DNA from: a virus
DNA length: 55,098 bases
IMG/VR virus record: IMGVR_UViG_3300013119_000328
Span: 1 to 55,098 of that record
Reading direction: 5' to 3' (one strand)
Position 1 is the first letter of the stretch, and every line of letters starts with the position of its first letter. The position numbers and the translations under genes were made by a program. This document shows positions 47,811 to 55,027 of this stretch, in pieces. The notes under the pieces are model-generated. The model saw only the letters and a program-made list of their open reading frames with translations. It did no database searches and was not told where the DNA came from.

Positions 47811-49406
47811 CTATCCCTTGTAGATCCACGAAATGTCGTGGATTCTTCCGTCTGTCCCAATCATCGTTGTTTGGGGTTTGTTTATCCTCTCGTAACCAGT
47901 CATTCCAGCGATCTTTGTGTTCATTCCTCTTGAACTGACTGATATTCCACCTATCATTGCTTTTTTATAGTTTAGTTCTCTTTGGTTTGCCGTAAAAGCA
48001 GTGTCCCTTACCCAGCATCCTATTGCGAGGGCGATGACGAGGTCGTCGTTGTATGATCTCATCGCTTGGGGTCTGCCGTTTTGCCAAATAAAAGTCTTGA
48101 GTTCTTCTGCCGTCCTTTGTGAATTTACTTTAAGTAGTTTGTTTCTGACGAACTCTTCCATTTTGGCGATCACAAGAGGGCGTGTTTTTTGAGACATCGT
48201 GAAACCAGCAACTCCTCCCATCGCCGTAGCGGTTACTTGATCCACATATTCATGGGTACTCTTGATCGAGTAGTAAATGTTATTATACTCTAATTCTTCT
48301 ATTCTGGAAAGGACCCCATAGTCTTTATTATTTTCGACGACCAAAAGGGCGTTGTTATACTCGCTCGCCATCCCAACCAGAATAGGAGCAAACATGTCGG
48401 CGGTGAGTTTCCCCTGATATTCGGCGACCTGCTCCATGGAGGCGACCTTCAAAATATGGACTACGCTATAATCAGAGCCATCCCCTCTTGAAACATCTGC
48501 GACTGCGAGATAATCAGTGCCATCTTGGGGGGGCTCCCAGATCCAATAGTTTCTATCAAACCCGACACGATGGAGGGGCTCAGAAGCGACACTCAACACC
48601 CTCTGTAGGTCACCTCCGTCGATAACTGTGTCGCCAGAGGCATTGAAACTACACTCCAGCTCCTGCGCAACATCTCGGCGAGACATATTCGCTGTCTCCT
48701 CTTCAAACCAAGCATCATCTCGGTCTGGGTGGAGATCCCACATCAATTTCATCGGGTGAAAGTTGTTTTTGCCCTCAACTGCTTCTGTGTAAGTTTTGTG
48801 GAACCAGTTTCCTACGCCATTAGGAGAAGACAAGGCGATACAACTACCACCCGTTGATAGGGTGGAGTAGATACTCGTCCAAATATCGGTCATTTCGGAA
48901 ATGTGGGCAGCCTCGTCGATCACCAATAAAGACAGCGCCTCTGAACGTCCTGCGTCGCCAGAAGTAGATGATGCTTTCACTTGTGAGCCGTTCGACAACT
49001 CAAACGAACCTCGGTTATCAATCGTAATCGTAGCGATTCTCAACCAATTCGGCAAATGCTTGTAAATCGACTTGGCTTTCTTGACGAGATTGGTCGCCAC
49101 AGCCATCTTGGTCGCTATTACAAGGACATTCTTCTCTCTGTGGAACAACATCAACCAACAAATGTATGCCGCCGAGGTAGTTGAGATGCCCAACTGGCGG
49201 GCTTTGAGGATCACCGTGAAGCGGTTCTCCTTTACATCATTGAGAACATCTTCCTGAAACGGGAACAACTCAAACGGGATCAAGCCTCGCTTGGGTTCCG
49301 AAATCTTCGCATAGTTCTTTGTGAAATAGACGGGATCTCGACCACATCGGACCACCTCCTTCATTATCTCCTTTTTGGAGAGTTTCAGGGGCGCTTTTCT
49401 AACCAT
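47811..49406 (-). CDS. terL: Terminase large subunit, gp17-like
   Basis: A 531-aa packaging motor. Residues 64-78 hold an unusual Walker A, VILKARQLGISTTSA, with Ile where T4 has Lys, as in marine T4-like phages. Walker B is SLLVIDEAA (about 151-159), and SGDTVIDGGDL begins the nuclease half. The nuclease metal site includes AVADVSRGDGSDYSVVHI (about 300). ATG 49406 directly follows the preceding stop. Confidence 0.92.
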   Translation of the reverse strand: MVRKAPLKLSKKEIMKEVVRCGRDPVYFTKNYAKISEPKRGLIPFELFPFQEDVLNDVKENRFTVILKARQLGISTTSAAYICWLMLFHREKNVLVIATKMAVATNLVKKAKSIYKHLPNWLRIATITIDNRGSFELSNGSQVKASSTSGDAGRSEALSLLVIDEAAHISEMTDIWTSIYSTLSTGGSCIALSSPNGVGNWFHKTYTEAVEGKNNFHPMKLMWDLHPDRDDAWFEEETANMSRRDVAQELECSFNASGDTVIDGGDLQRVLSVASEPLHRVGFDRNYWIWEPPQDGTDYLAVADVSRGDGSDYSVVHILKVASMEQVAEYQGKLTADMFAPILVGMASEYNNALLVVENNKDYGVLSRIEELEYNNIYYSIKSTHEYVDQVTATAMGGVAGFTMSQKTRPLVIAKMEEFVRNKLLKVNSQRTAEELKTFIWQNGRPQAMRSYNDDLVIALAIGCWVRDTAFTANQRELNYKKAMIGGISVSSRGMNTKIAGMTGYERINKPQTTMIGTDGRIHDISWIYKG

Positions 49407-49961
49407 TTAGCCCTCTGGTGTTTCTGGGTTCTTTGGTGCCTTGTCGTTGTCGGCTTTCTTGTCCGTGCTGAGTTCTAGGAACTTCTTGAAGCTCTTCTCT
49501 GGACCCTCTTCGGATGGTTGTCTAATTGACTCTACTTCTTTTTCTTGCCCGCCGATGGTGTATGCTTTTCGAGCTTCGACCCAAGAGCGGATGCGAGAGG
49601 TTGAGTTTAGAGCAACAGAGGTTTCGCCAGCAGGAGTGAGGGATACTGACTCCTTGCGGATGACCTTGTATTCCTTTTTGAGGTACTTGAGGATGTCGGC
49701 GAACTTGCTCTCGATCTCTTCGTCGAAGCGATGGCGTGGGTGGACCTCCTTGAGGAGGACCTCCGACTGGTAGGTCACGATCATCTGGTTGGCGGCGAAA
49801 CGGACCCTGAAGCCGTCAAGCATCGCTCGCTCATACATGCCACGACCCTCTTCTCTGCGAAGACCGATCTTGAGGGGCTCACCCTTGTCGTCAAGAGCGC
49901 CGTCAAATGCGTTTGCTGCCGCTTGGGCTAGTCCTGAAATTACTTCTGCTATGTTAGACAT
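49407..49961 (-). CDS. Conserved protein next to terminase, unknown
   Basis: A 184-aa protein (EVISGLAQAAANAFDGALDD at the start, GFRVRFAANQMIVTYQSEVL in the middle, a Lys/Glu-rich tail at the end). It is expressed with terminase and could be a packaging cofactor, but it does not look like a known small terminase. Homologues are found beside terL in marine T4-like phages. Confidence 0.65.
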   Translation of the reverse strand: MSNIAEVISGLAQAAANAFDGALDDKGEPLKIGLRREEGRGMYERAMLDGFRVRFAANQMIVTYQSEVLLKEVHPRHRFDEEIESKFADILKYLKKEYKVIRKESVSLTPAGETSVALNSTSRIRSWVEARKAYTIGGQEKEVESIRQPSEEGPEKSFKKFLELSTDKKADNDKAPKNPETPEG

Positions 49962-50372
49962 TTAAATCTTTCTCCGTTTTAATGCTGTCTCGATCCGACC
50001 TTCGTCGGGTCGCCAGCCGTTAGTCCATCTCTCTTCCCTGCCGTCCACGAACTCAACATGGCACTCGTAGCAACAGGCAAACCTATTCATAAATAGGTCG
50101 TCCCTTCCCGAAAAAGAATAAGTTTCACAAACAGGGCACACTCGGGCGGTTTTACGCCCCAAAGCACGCTCGGTGATCATGACGCCCTCGACCTCCACCT
50201 TCTTCATTTCTCCGTCGTTATCTCGTCGGGTTTGGCGCTTCAGTTGAGCCAAATATTCCTTTTCTCGCTCGGGGCTCCACTCCGCACGGAAGTCCTTGAC
50301 GGACTGCTCTCCGTACTCCTCGGCGAACAACTTCTCAAGGTGGGCTATCTGGTCTAAATCTACTTTTGTCAT
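49962..50372 (-). CDS. Zinc-ribbon protein, unknown
   Basis: A 136-aa protein with two Cys pairs, CPVCETYSFSGRDD and CCYECHVEFVDGRE, spaced as a zinc ribbon (about residues 79-107). The N-terminal half is charged and helical. It lies between the lysis-like genes and terL. The fold suggests nucleic-acid or protein binding. Confidence 0.65.
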   Translation of the reverse strand: MTKVDLDQIAHLEKLFAEEYGEQSVKDFRAEWSPEREKEYLAQLKRQTRRDNDGEMKKVEVEGVMITERALGRKTARVCPVCETYSFSGRDDLFMNRFACCYECHVEFVDGREERWTNGWRPDEGRIETALKRRKI

Positions 50373-50373
50373 A

Positions 50374-50760
50374 TTATTGTCCTTGATAAACTGCTTTGGT
50401 TGTGGCGATCACCGCTGCGCCGCCGAGGACGATCCCCGTGACAAAGGCGATTGAGCCACGATTTCGCTCGAACCAGCCACTTCGCTTGCTGATAATGGAT
50501 TTCAGCTCCTTGTTGGCTTCTCTCGTGGAGGCAAGGATACTCATGCAGACCTGTTGATCAACCTCACACTCCTGAAATTTGGCTCTGTCGTCGATCTTGG
50601 CTTTCAGGAGTTTCCGATAGGACTGCTCGCTGACTAGAATGCCTATGTATTTTGAGTTCCCAACCAATACTGATGCTGGTCTGTCGTCGAAATAGGTTAC
50701 TTCGCCTGCTTGGGTTGTTGTCCCTGTTGATAAAATTAGGGCTATTGCTAAAACTTTCAA
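50374..50760 (-). CDS. Exported protein with C-terminal membrane segment
   Basis: A 128-aa protein. MKVLAIALILSTGTTTQAGE is a signal peptide, a charged region follows with two Cys (CEVDQQVCMS), and a C-terminal hydrophobic segment (AFVTGIVLGGAAVIATT) forms a membrane anchor. The start is TTG 50760, overlapping the previous stop (TTGA). With its neighbours it may form a lysis cassette. Confidence 0.6.
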   Translation of the reverse strand: MKVLAIALILSTGTTTQAGEVTYFDDRPASVLVGNSKYIGILVSEQSYRKLLKAKIDDRAKFQECEVDQQVCMSILASTREANKELKSIISKRSGWFERNRGSIAFVTGIVLGGAAVIATTKAVYQGQ

Positions 50761-51071
50761 TCAAGTTCCTTTCTGATACGAATGAGGGCTTCTAATCTCT
50801 CTGTTCGGTCGTCTATCTCTTTGGTCGTTTCTAGTTGTTTGATGTAGACATCTTTTACTGCCTTTATCTTCTCTTTTTGTAGCCGGCTGATGGTCTCGGC
50901 TTCTTTGGTCTTGATTGTGAGGTCGGTGAAGATCTCTTTTATGCGTTTTGTCTCATTTGGAGCGGGCTTTACGAGGCGATAGAGGTAATAGAGGGCAAGG
51001 AATAGGGTAAAGGTGGCGAGGGCGACTTTTAGTCCGTATTCGTTGAGTTTCTGTTTGATTCGGTTTAGCAC
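50757..51071 (-). CDS. Membrane-anchored coiled-coil protein, spanin-like
   Basis: A 104-aa protein with one N-terminal transmembrane segment (KVALATFTLFLALYYLYRLV, residues 15-34) followed by a long charged coiled coil. This is the layout of inner-membrane spanins (Rz-like), which help break the outer membrane at lysis. GTG 51071 follows the holin-like gene directly. The family assignment rests on topology and position only. Confidence 0.55.
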   Translation of the reverse strand: MLNRIKQKLNEYGLKVALATFTLFLALYYLYRLVKPAPNETKRIKEIFTDLTIKTKEAETISRLQKEKIKAVKDVYIKQLETTKEIDDRTERLEALIRIRKELD

Positions 51072-51254
51072 TTACTTACCATGCTTCCATTTGGTAGCAA
51101 TGTCGGCGAATCCCTGAATCCCAACATAGGCGAGTGAGATTGCTACCCACTGGTCGCCGTTGATCTGGTTTAGGTAGAGCATCAAGGTGCTTGTGGACCA
51201 CACCATCAGTTTGCGTGAAGACCACTTTCCTAATACTTTGTCTATTTTAGGCAT
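51072..51254 (-). CDS. Holin-like small membrane protein
   Basis: A 60-aa protein (MPKIDKVLGKWSSRKLMVWS) with two hydrophobic stretches and a basic C-terminus (TKWKHGK). Similar short proteins with SRK...WVAISLAYVGIQGFADIA are annotated as holins in other phages. ATG 51254 has AAGGAG upstream. Holins make the inner-membrane hole that starts lysis. No endolysin is seen nearby. Confidence 0.6.
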   Translation of the reverse strand: MPKIDKVLGKWSSRKLMVWSTSTLMLYLNQINGDQWVAISLAYVGIQGFADIATKWKHGK

Positions 51255-52071
51255 CTCTTTCTCCTTGTGCTGTTGGGTCGTTCCAGTCGATCTCACCCTG
51301 CGAAAGAGCAGAGACAGCGCTGGGAACGTTTGGTTCGTCGATCACGGGCATATCTGGGCGGGCTGGTGCCCACGGGGGAACAGAGAGAGTTAGGGCGGAA
51401 AGGTTGCTGACGATCTTGTCGCCAGCAGACTTGATCGCTTCGTCGCCTTGTTGTCCCGTCCACTCTTCCAAAGCAGATAGAACAACGGCTGACTCTACGG
51501 GGAATTTCCCGTCAATACCTTCCTTGGCGAACTTGGTGAGAGTCTCTCTTACAGATGCTTCCTCAAATTGCTCGAAGCCCCCGCTGGCGGGCTTGCCTTC
51601 GAGTTCGCCGAAGCGCCCGACCGTCATAGCGTTGAGCACCTTCACTAAATCTGCGCCAGGCATATCAACCAAGAAGCCTCCGACAGGCTTAGTGGGATCA
51701 ACCATCGCCGTCGAGATCCATCTGTGATGTCCGTCCATAATGAACTTGTCACTACTGATGAATGCACCAAGGTCGCCACCGAGGGACATCTTTCCTCGGA
51801 TCATAGAGATGACAAAGCCCATGGCTTTCTGAATATTCATAGAGGTCTGCGAGGGCCTGAGTTCAGACACTGGGAATAAAGCCTGCGACTTGACGGCGAC
51901 CTTGTCGTCGCTCTCGTTCCCATCTTCCAATCCCGCCGTTGTGACCTTCTTCGCTTGATCGGCGTCAGTAACCCACTTGGATAACTCCTTTGGGAATTTG
52001 TCGAGATTCCGCTCCTTGAGGATCTTGATGGTTTGCTCGACGATTTGCTTCTTGGTCTTGGTGCTCAGCAT
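51247..52071 (-). CDS. ParB/sulfiredoxin-fold protein
   Basis: A 274-aa protein. FIMDGHHRWISTAMVDPTKP (about residue 111-130) is the ParB/Srx-like catalytic or CTP-binding loop (DGHHR), found in many phage proteins. ATG 52071 is chosen since AAGGA lies upstream and the family begins with a helix here (LSTKTKKQIVEQTIKILKER). A CTATTTAT signal lies about 41 nt before it. Possible roles include nuclease, kinase-like or partition activity; the sequence alone does not decide. Confidence 0.7.
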   Translation of the reverse strand: MLSTKTKKQIVEQTIKILKERNLDKFPKELSKWVTDADQAKKVTTAGLEDGNESDDKVAVKSQALFPVSELRPSQTSMNIQKAMGFVISMIRGKMSLGGDLGAFISSDKFIMDGHHRWISTAMVDPTKPVGGFLVDMPGADLVKVLNAMTVGRFGELEGKPASGGFEQFEEASVRETLTKFAKEGIDGKFPVESAVVLSALEEWTGQQGDEAIKSAGDKIVSNLSALTLSVPPWAPARPDMPVIDEPNVPSAVSALSQGEIDWNDPTAQGERDA

Positions 52072-52111
52072 TAATCTGGGTCCTTGGGTTTGAGTGGTTA
52101 GGTTCACATAA

Positions 52112-52118
52112 TAAATAG
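52112..52118 (-). promoter_or_regulatory. Candidate late-promoter element CTATTTA
   Basis: CTATTTATTATG on the minus strand, about 41 nt before the ParB-fold gene. It is a shorter match to the CTATTTAG signal of virion genes. Confidence 0.3.
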
Positions 52119-52133
52119 TGACTCTACTCCCTT

Positions 52134-52313
52134 TTACTCCTCCACGTCCCAACCCCTCTTGTCGCAGTTGCTGTTTCCTCGCTTGAAGAGGAGTTTTAGG
52201 TCTTCAATGATGACATAACACATCTCGGCGTACTCTGGCTTTCCGTCCCTGACACTCTTCTCAGCCATCTTTTCATATTCTTTGATGATCATGTTGAAGT
52301 CCTTGTATTTCAT
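52134..52313 (-). CDS. 59-aa helical protein, unknown
   Basis: Encodes MKYKDFNMIIKEYEKMAEKS, then GKPEYAEMCYVIIEDLKLLF and KRGNSNCDKRGWDVEE. It looks like a genuine short helical protein. ATG 52313 lies 8 nt after the preceding stop; no strong ribosome site is seen, so it is probably coupled. A frame extending the ParB-fold gene to 52152 overlaps its end but is not credible. Function unknown. Confidence 0.6.
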   Translation of the reverse strand: MKYKDFNMIIKEYEKMAEKSVRDGKPEYAEMCYVIIEDLKLLFKRGNSNCDKRGWDVEE

Positions 52314-52320
52314 TTTGTTG

Positions 52321-52542
52321 TTAGTTTTCTTTTGGTGCCGAGAAAGTTTCGGTGGAGGATACGACGATTAGGTCGGCTTCATGGACATCGTAGTGGCTGG
52401 CAGCCATCTCATCGATGAGGCTGATGTGTTCCTGGACGAGGATTTGCCAGTAGTTGTCCTCTAACTGCTTCACGACGAGACCAGGGGAGCCGTAGCCGTC
52501 GGGACTGAGGAAGGCGAGTTTGACGAGGTCACCGATCTGCAT
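52321..52542 (-). CDS. Small protein, SH3/KOW-like
   Basis: A 73-aa protein (MQIGDLVKLAFLSPDGYGSP, GLVVKQLEDNYWQILVQEH). The beginning resembles short beta-barrel proteins common in T4-like phages, in which IGDLVK...G-VV...W-V repeats. ATG 52542 has GAGG upstream. It ends with a copy of the dispersed motif (encoding TFSAPKEN). Confidence 0.6.
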   Translation of the reverse strand: MQIGDLVKLAFLSPDGYGSPGLVVKQLEDNYWQILVQEHISLIDEMAASHYDVHEADLIVVSSTETFSAPKEN

Positions 52543-52720
52543 CTTCCACCTCGCCGTCAATTGAGATTAGGAGGTCGCCCAAAATGAAACCCATCACACA
52601 CTCGTTTTGATTGAGGTGGTTGGCGAGGGTGTCGTGGTCGTTGGACACAAGATAGGCGATGATGATCTCTTTGAGTTCTTCGGTACTAATACGGATGTTT
52701 TTGAGACTTGTGGCTCTCAT
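52529..52720 (-). CDS. Small helical protein, unknown
   Basis: A 63-aa protein (MRATSLKNIRISTEELKEII, IAYLVSNDHDTLANHLNQNE). ATG 52720 has AGAGAG upstream. The frame extends to 52882 but there overlaps a better gene. Its end overlaps the next gene start by 14 nt. Confidence 0.6.
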   Translation of the reverse strand: MRATSLKNIRISTEELKEIIIAYLVSNDHDTLANHLNQNECVMGFILGDLLISIDGEVEDADR

Positions 52721-52721
52721 C

Positions 52722-53006
52722 TTATCTCTCTTTCTTTGTTGCTGTGATTTTGGTGAGGAGGCGCTGAGAGGTGTTGGTCTCTGATGATTCGTTCCACAGG
52801 ACTTTGGCCTCAGGGATGATGCACGCTCCCCATTTGCCGTCATCATCAACAACATCGACCTCGGCAATGCGAGTTGAGACAACTAACCCTGTTTTGAGGC
52901 CGGATCGCCAACTAAACCACTCTTTGTTCTCGTTGGAGTCGGCGGGGTGTCTCCACTCCACAAGGTCGCCGGGTGATAGGTGGGCGTCGGAGGAGTAATC
53001 ATTCAT
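52722..53006 (-). CDS. Small protein, SH3/KOW-like
   Basis: A 94-aa protein (HLSPGDLVEWRHPADSNENK, GLKTGLVVSTRIAEVDVVDD). The layout P-GDLVEW...G-VV matches the small beta-barrel proteins seen in early regions of T4-like phages. ATG 53006 overlaps the previous stop as ATGAATGA. Function unknown. Confidence 0.62.
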   Translation of the reverse strand: MNDYSSDAHLSPGDLVEWRHPADSNENKEWFSWRSGLKTGLVVSTRIAEVDVVDDDGKWGACIIPEAKVLWNESSETNTSQRLLTKITATKKER

Positions 53007-53790
53007 CTTCTTCGCCTTTGTTCTCCGTCCAGACCCACCCTGTGTCCTTGGTATAGTCGATATTCGGACTGACCCACTCAAAGGTGCCCGTCTCGTAAAA
53101 TTTAGTGATGGGTTTGTGGTTTTCCAAGTCGTTGAGCGCCATCTTCAAACTCTCGATGTCGTTTGGGGTGGCTTCGCACCACGAGTGGGCTTCGCCGTCT
53201 TCGTCTATATAGACCTCCGAGAGTTGATAGATGGGTTCGCCGTTGTCCCCCTCATCTACCTTGATTTGTCCGTAGCGCCAAGCGATGAACATTTCGCCGT
53301 CGTCGCCAAAGATGTCCTTTTTTGGTTCACCACACCCACCACACATGGTGATGCCTGATAAATTGCTGGTTTTGACGACTGAAAGGTTTTCTCTATGTTG
53401 TCCGCATCCGTCGCAGATCCCACTGACGTCGTCGGCACTTCTGCCCCAATCGGCAGCCAGCGCCCGGGCGAAGCTGGGGTCAGGTCCGACCACCTGAGGG
53501 AGCAAGAAATCTGGTTCTGAGTTGTCCCGCTCCGTTTCAAGTTCCTGAGTCTCTCGTCCTCCAGAATGGACGACGATCTCTAACCCCGCTTGATGCTTCA
53601 TAAACATCAAGCCAGGGAAGGCTTCGTAGAATAGGTTTGCGAGGCTTTCCGCTTCGTTTGCTCGTGGGTCGGAATGAGTGGCTGGGTCCTCATGAACCGT
53701 AGAGAGCGGGCCTACCACATCGTCATCGTCGTGATTGTATTGGGTCAGAATCCACCCGTTGTCCAAGCGTCTGATACTTACTTCTGACAT
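52999..53790 (-). CDS. Protein with zinc ribbon, unknown
   Basis: A 263-aa protein. GICDGCGQHRENLSVVKTSN followed by MCGGCGEPKKDIF (residues 123-158) is a zinc ribbon. The rest is acidic and has no recognised domain. ATG 53790 has AGGAG upstream and follows the promoter at 53814-53842. It heads a small operon with the two genes downstream. Confidence 0.65.
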   Translation of the reverse strand: MSEVSIRRLDNGWILTQYNHDDDDVVGPLSTVHEDPATHSDPRANEAESLANLFYEAFPGLMFMKHQAGLEIVVHSGGRETQELETERDNSEPDFLLPQVVGPDPSFARALAADWGRSADDVSGICDGCGQHRENLSVVKTSNLSGITMCGGCGEPKKDIFGDDGEMFIAWRYGQIKVDEGDNGEPIYQLSEVYIDEDGEAHSWCEATPNDIESLKMALNDLENHKPITKFYETGTFEWVSPNIDYTKDTGWVWTENKGEEDE

Positions 53791-53806
53791 TTCTGTCTCC
53801 TATCTT

Positions 53807-54079
53807 CTAACTCACATTACCTTTGAAATGGTTATTTGTCAAGGTTTTTCTTTTGTTGCCGACTCTGTGGGCGTTTGCTGGTCGTGATTTGCCTATGGTT
53901 TCGTGGCAGGGTTGATGATATTGACCGAGCCAGTCGGTGACCTCTTTCTCTGTGTCATCGTAATATTGGAAGTATGTTGGAGTGGTTAGCCCGTCTAACC
54001 CACTTAGCAAATTGATGGAGGCATTTGTTTCTGGTGCGAGGTCGCCCACTCTAAGCTCTTTACGCCACTCGTTGCTCAC
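53807..54079 (-). CDS. Small protein, unknown
   Basis: A 90-aa protein (SNEWRKELRVGDLAPETNAS, then TPTYFQYYDDTEKEVTDWLG). GTG 54079 overlaps the stop of the preceding gene as GTGA, and its end carries the -35 of the next promoter and a copy of the dispersed motif (SAGRKRKTLTNN-like residues VGNKRKTLTN). No family is recognised. Confidence 0.6.
   Translation of the reverse strand: MSNEWRKELRVGDLAPETNASINLLSGLDGLTTPTYFQYYDDTEKEVTDWLGQYHQPCHETIGKSRPANAHRVGNKRKTLTNNHFKGNVS
53814..53842 (-). promoter_or_regulatory. Promoter for the zinc-ribbon gene operon
   Basis: TTGACA (53842-53837), 17-nt spacer, TAATGT (53819-53814) on the minus strand. TCGGCAACAAAAGAAAAACC precedes the -35 box directly. About 24 nt separate it from ATG 53790. 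Confidence 0.65.
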
Positions 54080-54237
54080 TTGCGCTTCCGTTCCGCCAGA
54101 GGCTGGATGCGCTTGAAACTTTCCCAGGTCAATTCTGGGACGACGACAGTAACCGCCTCCCATGCCTCCACACGAGACATAGACGGGTTAGTGTTCTCGA
54201 CGATAATGTTAATGAGTTCCTTGAACTTCGGTTTCAC
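54076..54237 (-). CDS. 53-aa protein, unknown
   Basis: Encodes MKPKFKELINIIVENTNPSM, then SRVEAWEAVTVVVPELTWES and a basic tail FKRIQPLAERKRK. GTG 54237 has AGGAGAGAG upstream. Its stop overlaps the next GTG start. Probably a small early protein; function unknown. Confidence 0.6.
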   Translation of the reverse strand: MKPKFKELINIIVENTNPSMSRVEAWEAVTVVVPELTWESFKRIQPLAERKRK

Positions 54238-54246
54238 GTCTCTCTC

Positions 54247-54402
54247 CTACAGCCAGTTAGAGTTTTCTACAAGATGATCACCAACAACATGCAAGATGGC
54301 TTTGGCATCTTGAGGGTGCTCGCAAATGGCGGCACTCCAAAAGTCAATAGCGATCTTACCTTGGGCATTGAGAATATTTTCAATATGGTCTTGAACCGAC
54401 AT
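54247..54402 (-). CDS. 51-aa protein, unknown
   Basis: Encodes MSVQDHIENILNAQGKIAID, then FWSAAICEHPQDAKAILHVV and GDHLVENSNWL. ATG 54402 has AAGGAG upstream and follows the promoter at 54422-54449; a frame extending to 54501 would cover that promoter. Function unknown. Confidence 0.6.
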   Translation of the reverse strand: MSVQDHIENILNAQGKIAIDFWSAAICEHPQDAKAILHVVGDHLVENSNWL

Positions 54403-54421
54403 CGCTCTCTCCTTACATCTT

Positions 54422-54449
54422 ATAATAGCACGGATAGAGTGTATGTCAA
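54422..54449 (-). promoter_or_regulatory. Promoter for the gene at 54247-54402
   Basis: TTGACA (54449-54444), 16-nt spacer, TATTAT (54427-54422) on the minus strand. GGGCAAAAACAAAAAAGAAA precedes it. The -35 box overlaps the stop of the upstream gene. Confidence 0.7.
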
Positions 54450-54655
54450 GTAAATTTCTTTTTTGTTTTTGCCCTTTGTACAAGTTGTACATCTGCTGCA
54501 CGGATGCGAATCAGTTCACCCTCTGGGCTTACGATCTCTGCCATCTTCATCAATTTATCGTATTTGAAAAGTAATCCTATTTTCCAGTCAGTATATCTCT
54601 TTGGCTCAACATGCCAGGTGCATATTCTATATCTGACAAGATCACCGTCTCTCAT
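54446..54655 (-). CDS. Small protein, unknown
   Basis: A 69-aa basic protein (MRDGDLVRYRICTWHVEPKR, EIVSPEGELIRIRAADVQLV). DGDLVRY...I-S-EGE-IRI-A-DV-LV suggests a small beta-barrel like its neighbours. No ribosome site is seen before ATG 54655, and the -10 box of its promoter is only 11 nt upstream, so the mRNA may be nearly leaderless. Confidence 0.6.
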   Translation of the reverse strand: MRDGDLVRYRICTWHVEPKRYTDWKIGLLFKYDKLMKMAEIVSPEGELIRIRAADVQLVQRAKTKKKFT

Positions 54656-54666
54656 TGACTCACATA

Positions 54667-54695
54667 AGCATAACCATCTTGACGTTCAATGTCAA
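54667..54695 (-). promoter_or_regulatory. Promoter for the gene at 54446-54655
   Basis: TTGACA (54695-54690), 17-nt spacer, TATGCT (54672-54667) on the minus strand. GGCAACAAATAAAAAGACC lies directly upstream. The predicted transcript start is about 5 nt before the ATG. Confidence 0.6.
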
Positions 54696-54703
54696 TGGTC
54701 TTT

Positions 54704-55027
54704 TTATTTGTTGCCTTCAAAATCTTCACCGACTTTCATCTTCTTTATCCTCGCAGTTTTTGCTGCTCTTGATCTTCCGTTGGCTGAGATGTAAACAGTG
54801 TCTTCTTCGATTTCGAAGAACCTATCTCGATAGTCGTCACAAAGTTCAATCACAAATGATTTTCCTGCATTTTCTGGTGCGATTCTGTCTTCCAGCCAAT
54901 CAAGCCGATCGCTGCACTCTTTCCAGCAGTGGTTCGCCGTTGCAAGTTCTTCTTCTAGTTCTTTGATTCTTAGTTCCAAACTATCCTCACTTGGAGATGA
55001 GTGATTACCTTTTGTATCTTTGCTCAT
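54704..55027 (-). CDS. Coiled-coil protein, unknown
   Basis: A 107-aa protein with a coiled coil at about 17-50 (SLELRIKELEEELATANHCW) and a basic C-terminus (ANGRSRAAKTARIKKMKVGE). ATG 55027 has GGAGAAG upstream and overlaps the previous stop as ATGA. Its last codons carry a copy of the dispersed motif. No family is recognised. Confidence 0.62.
   Translation of the reverse strand: MSKDTKGNHSSPSEDSLELRIKELEEELATANHCWKECSDRLDWLEDRIAPENAGKSFVIELCDDYRDRFFEIEEDTVYISANGRSRAAKTARIKKMKVGEDFEGNK

Noticed and set aside
52072-52152. Upstream extension of the ParB-fold g­ene
   Set aside because: It overlaps the 59-aa gene and a late-type signal, and the added residues do not look like protein.
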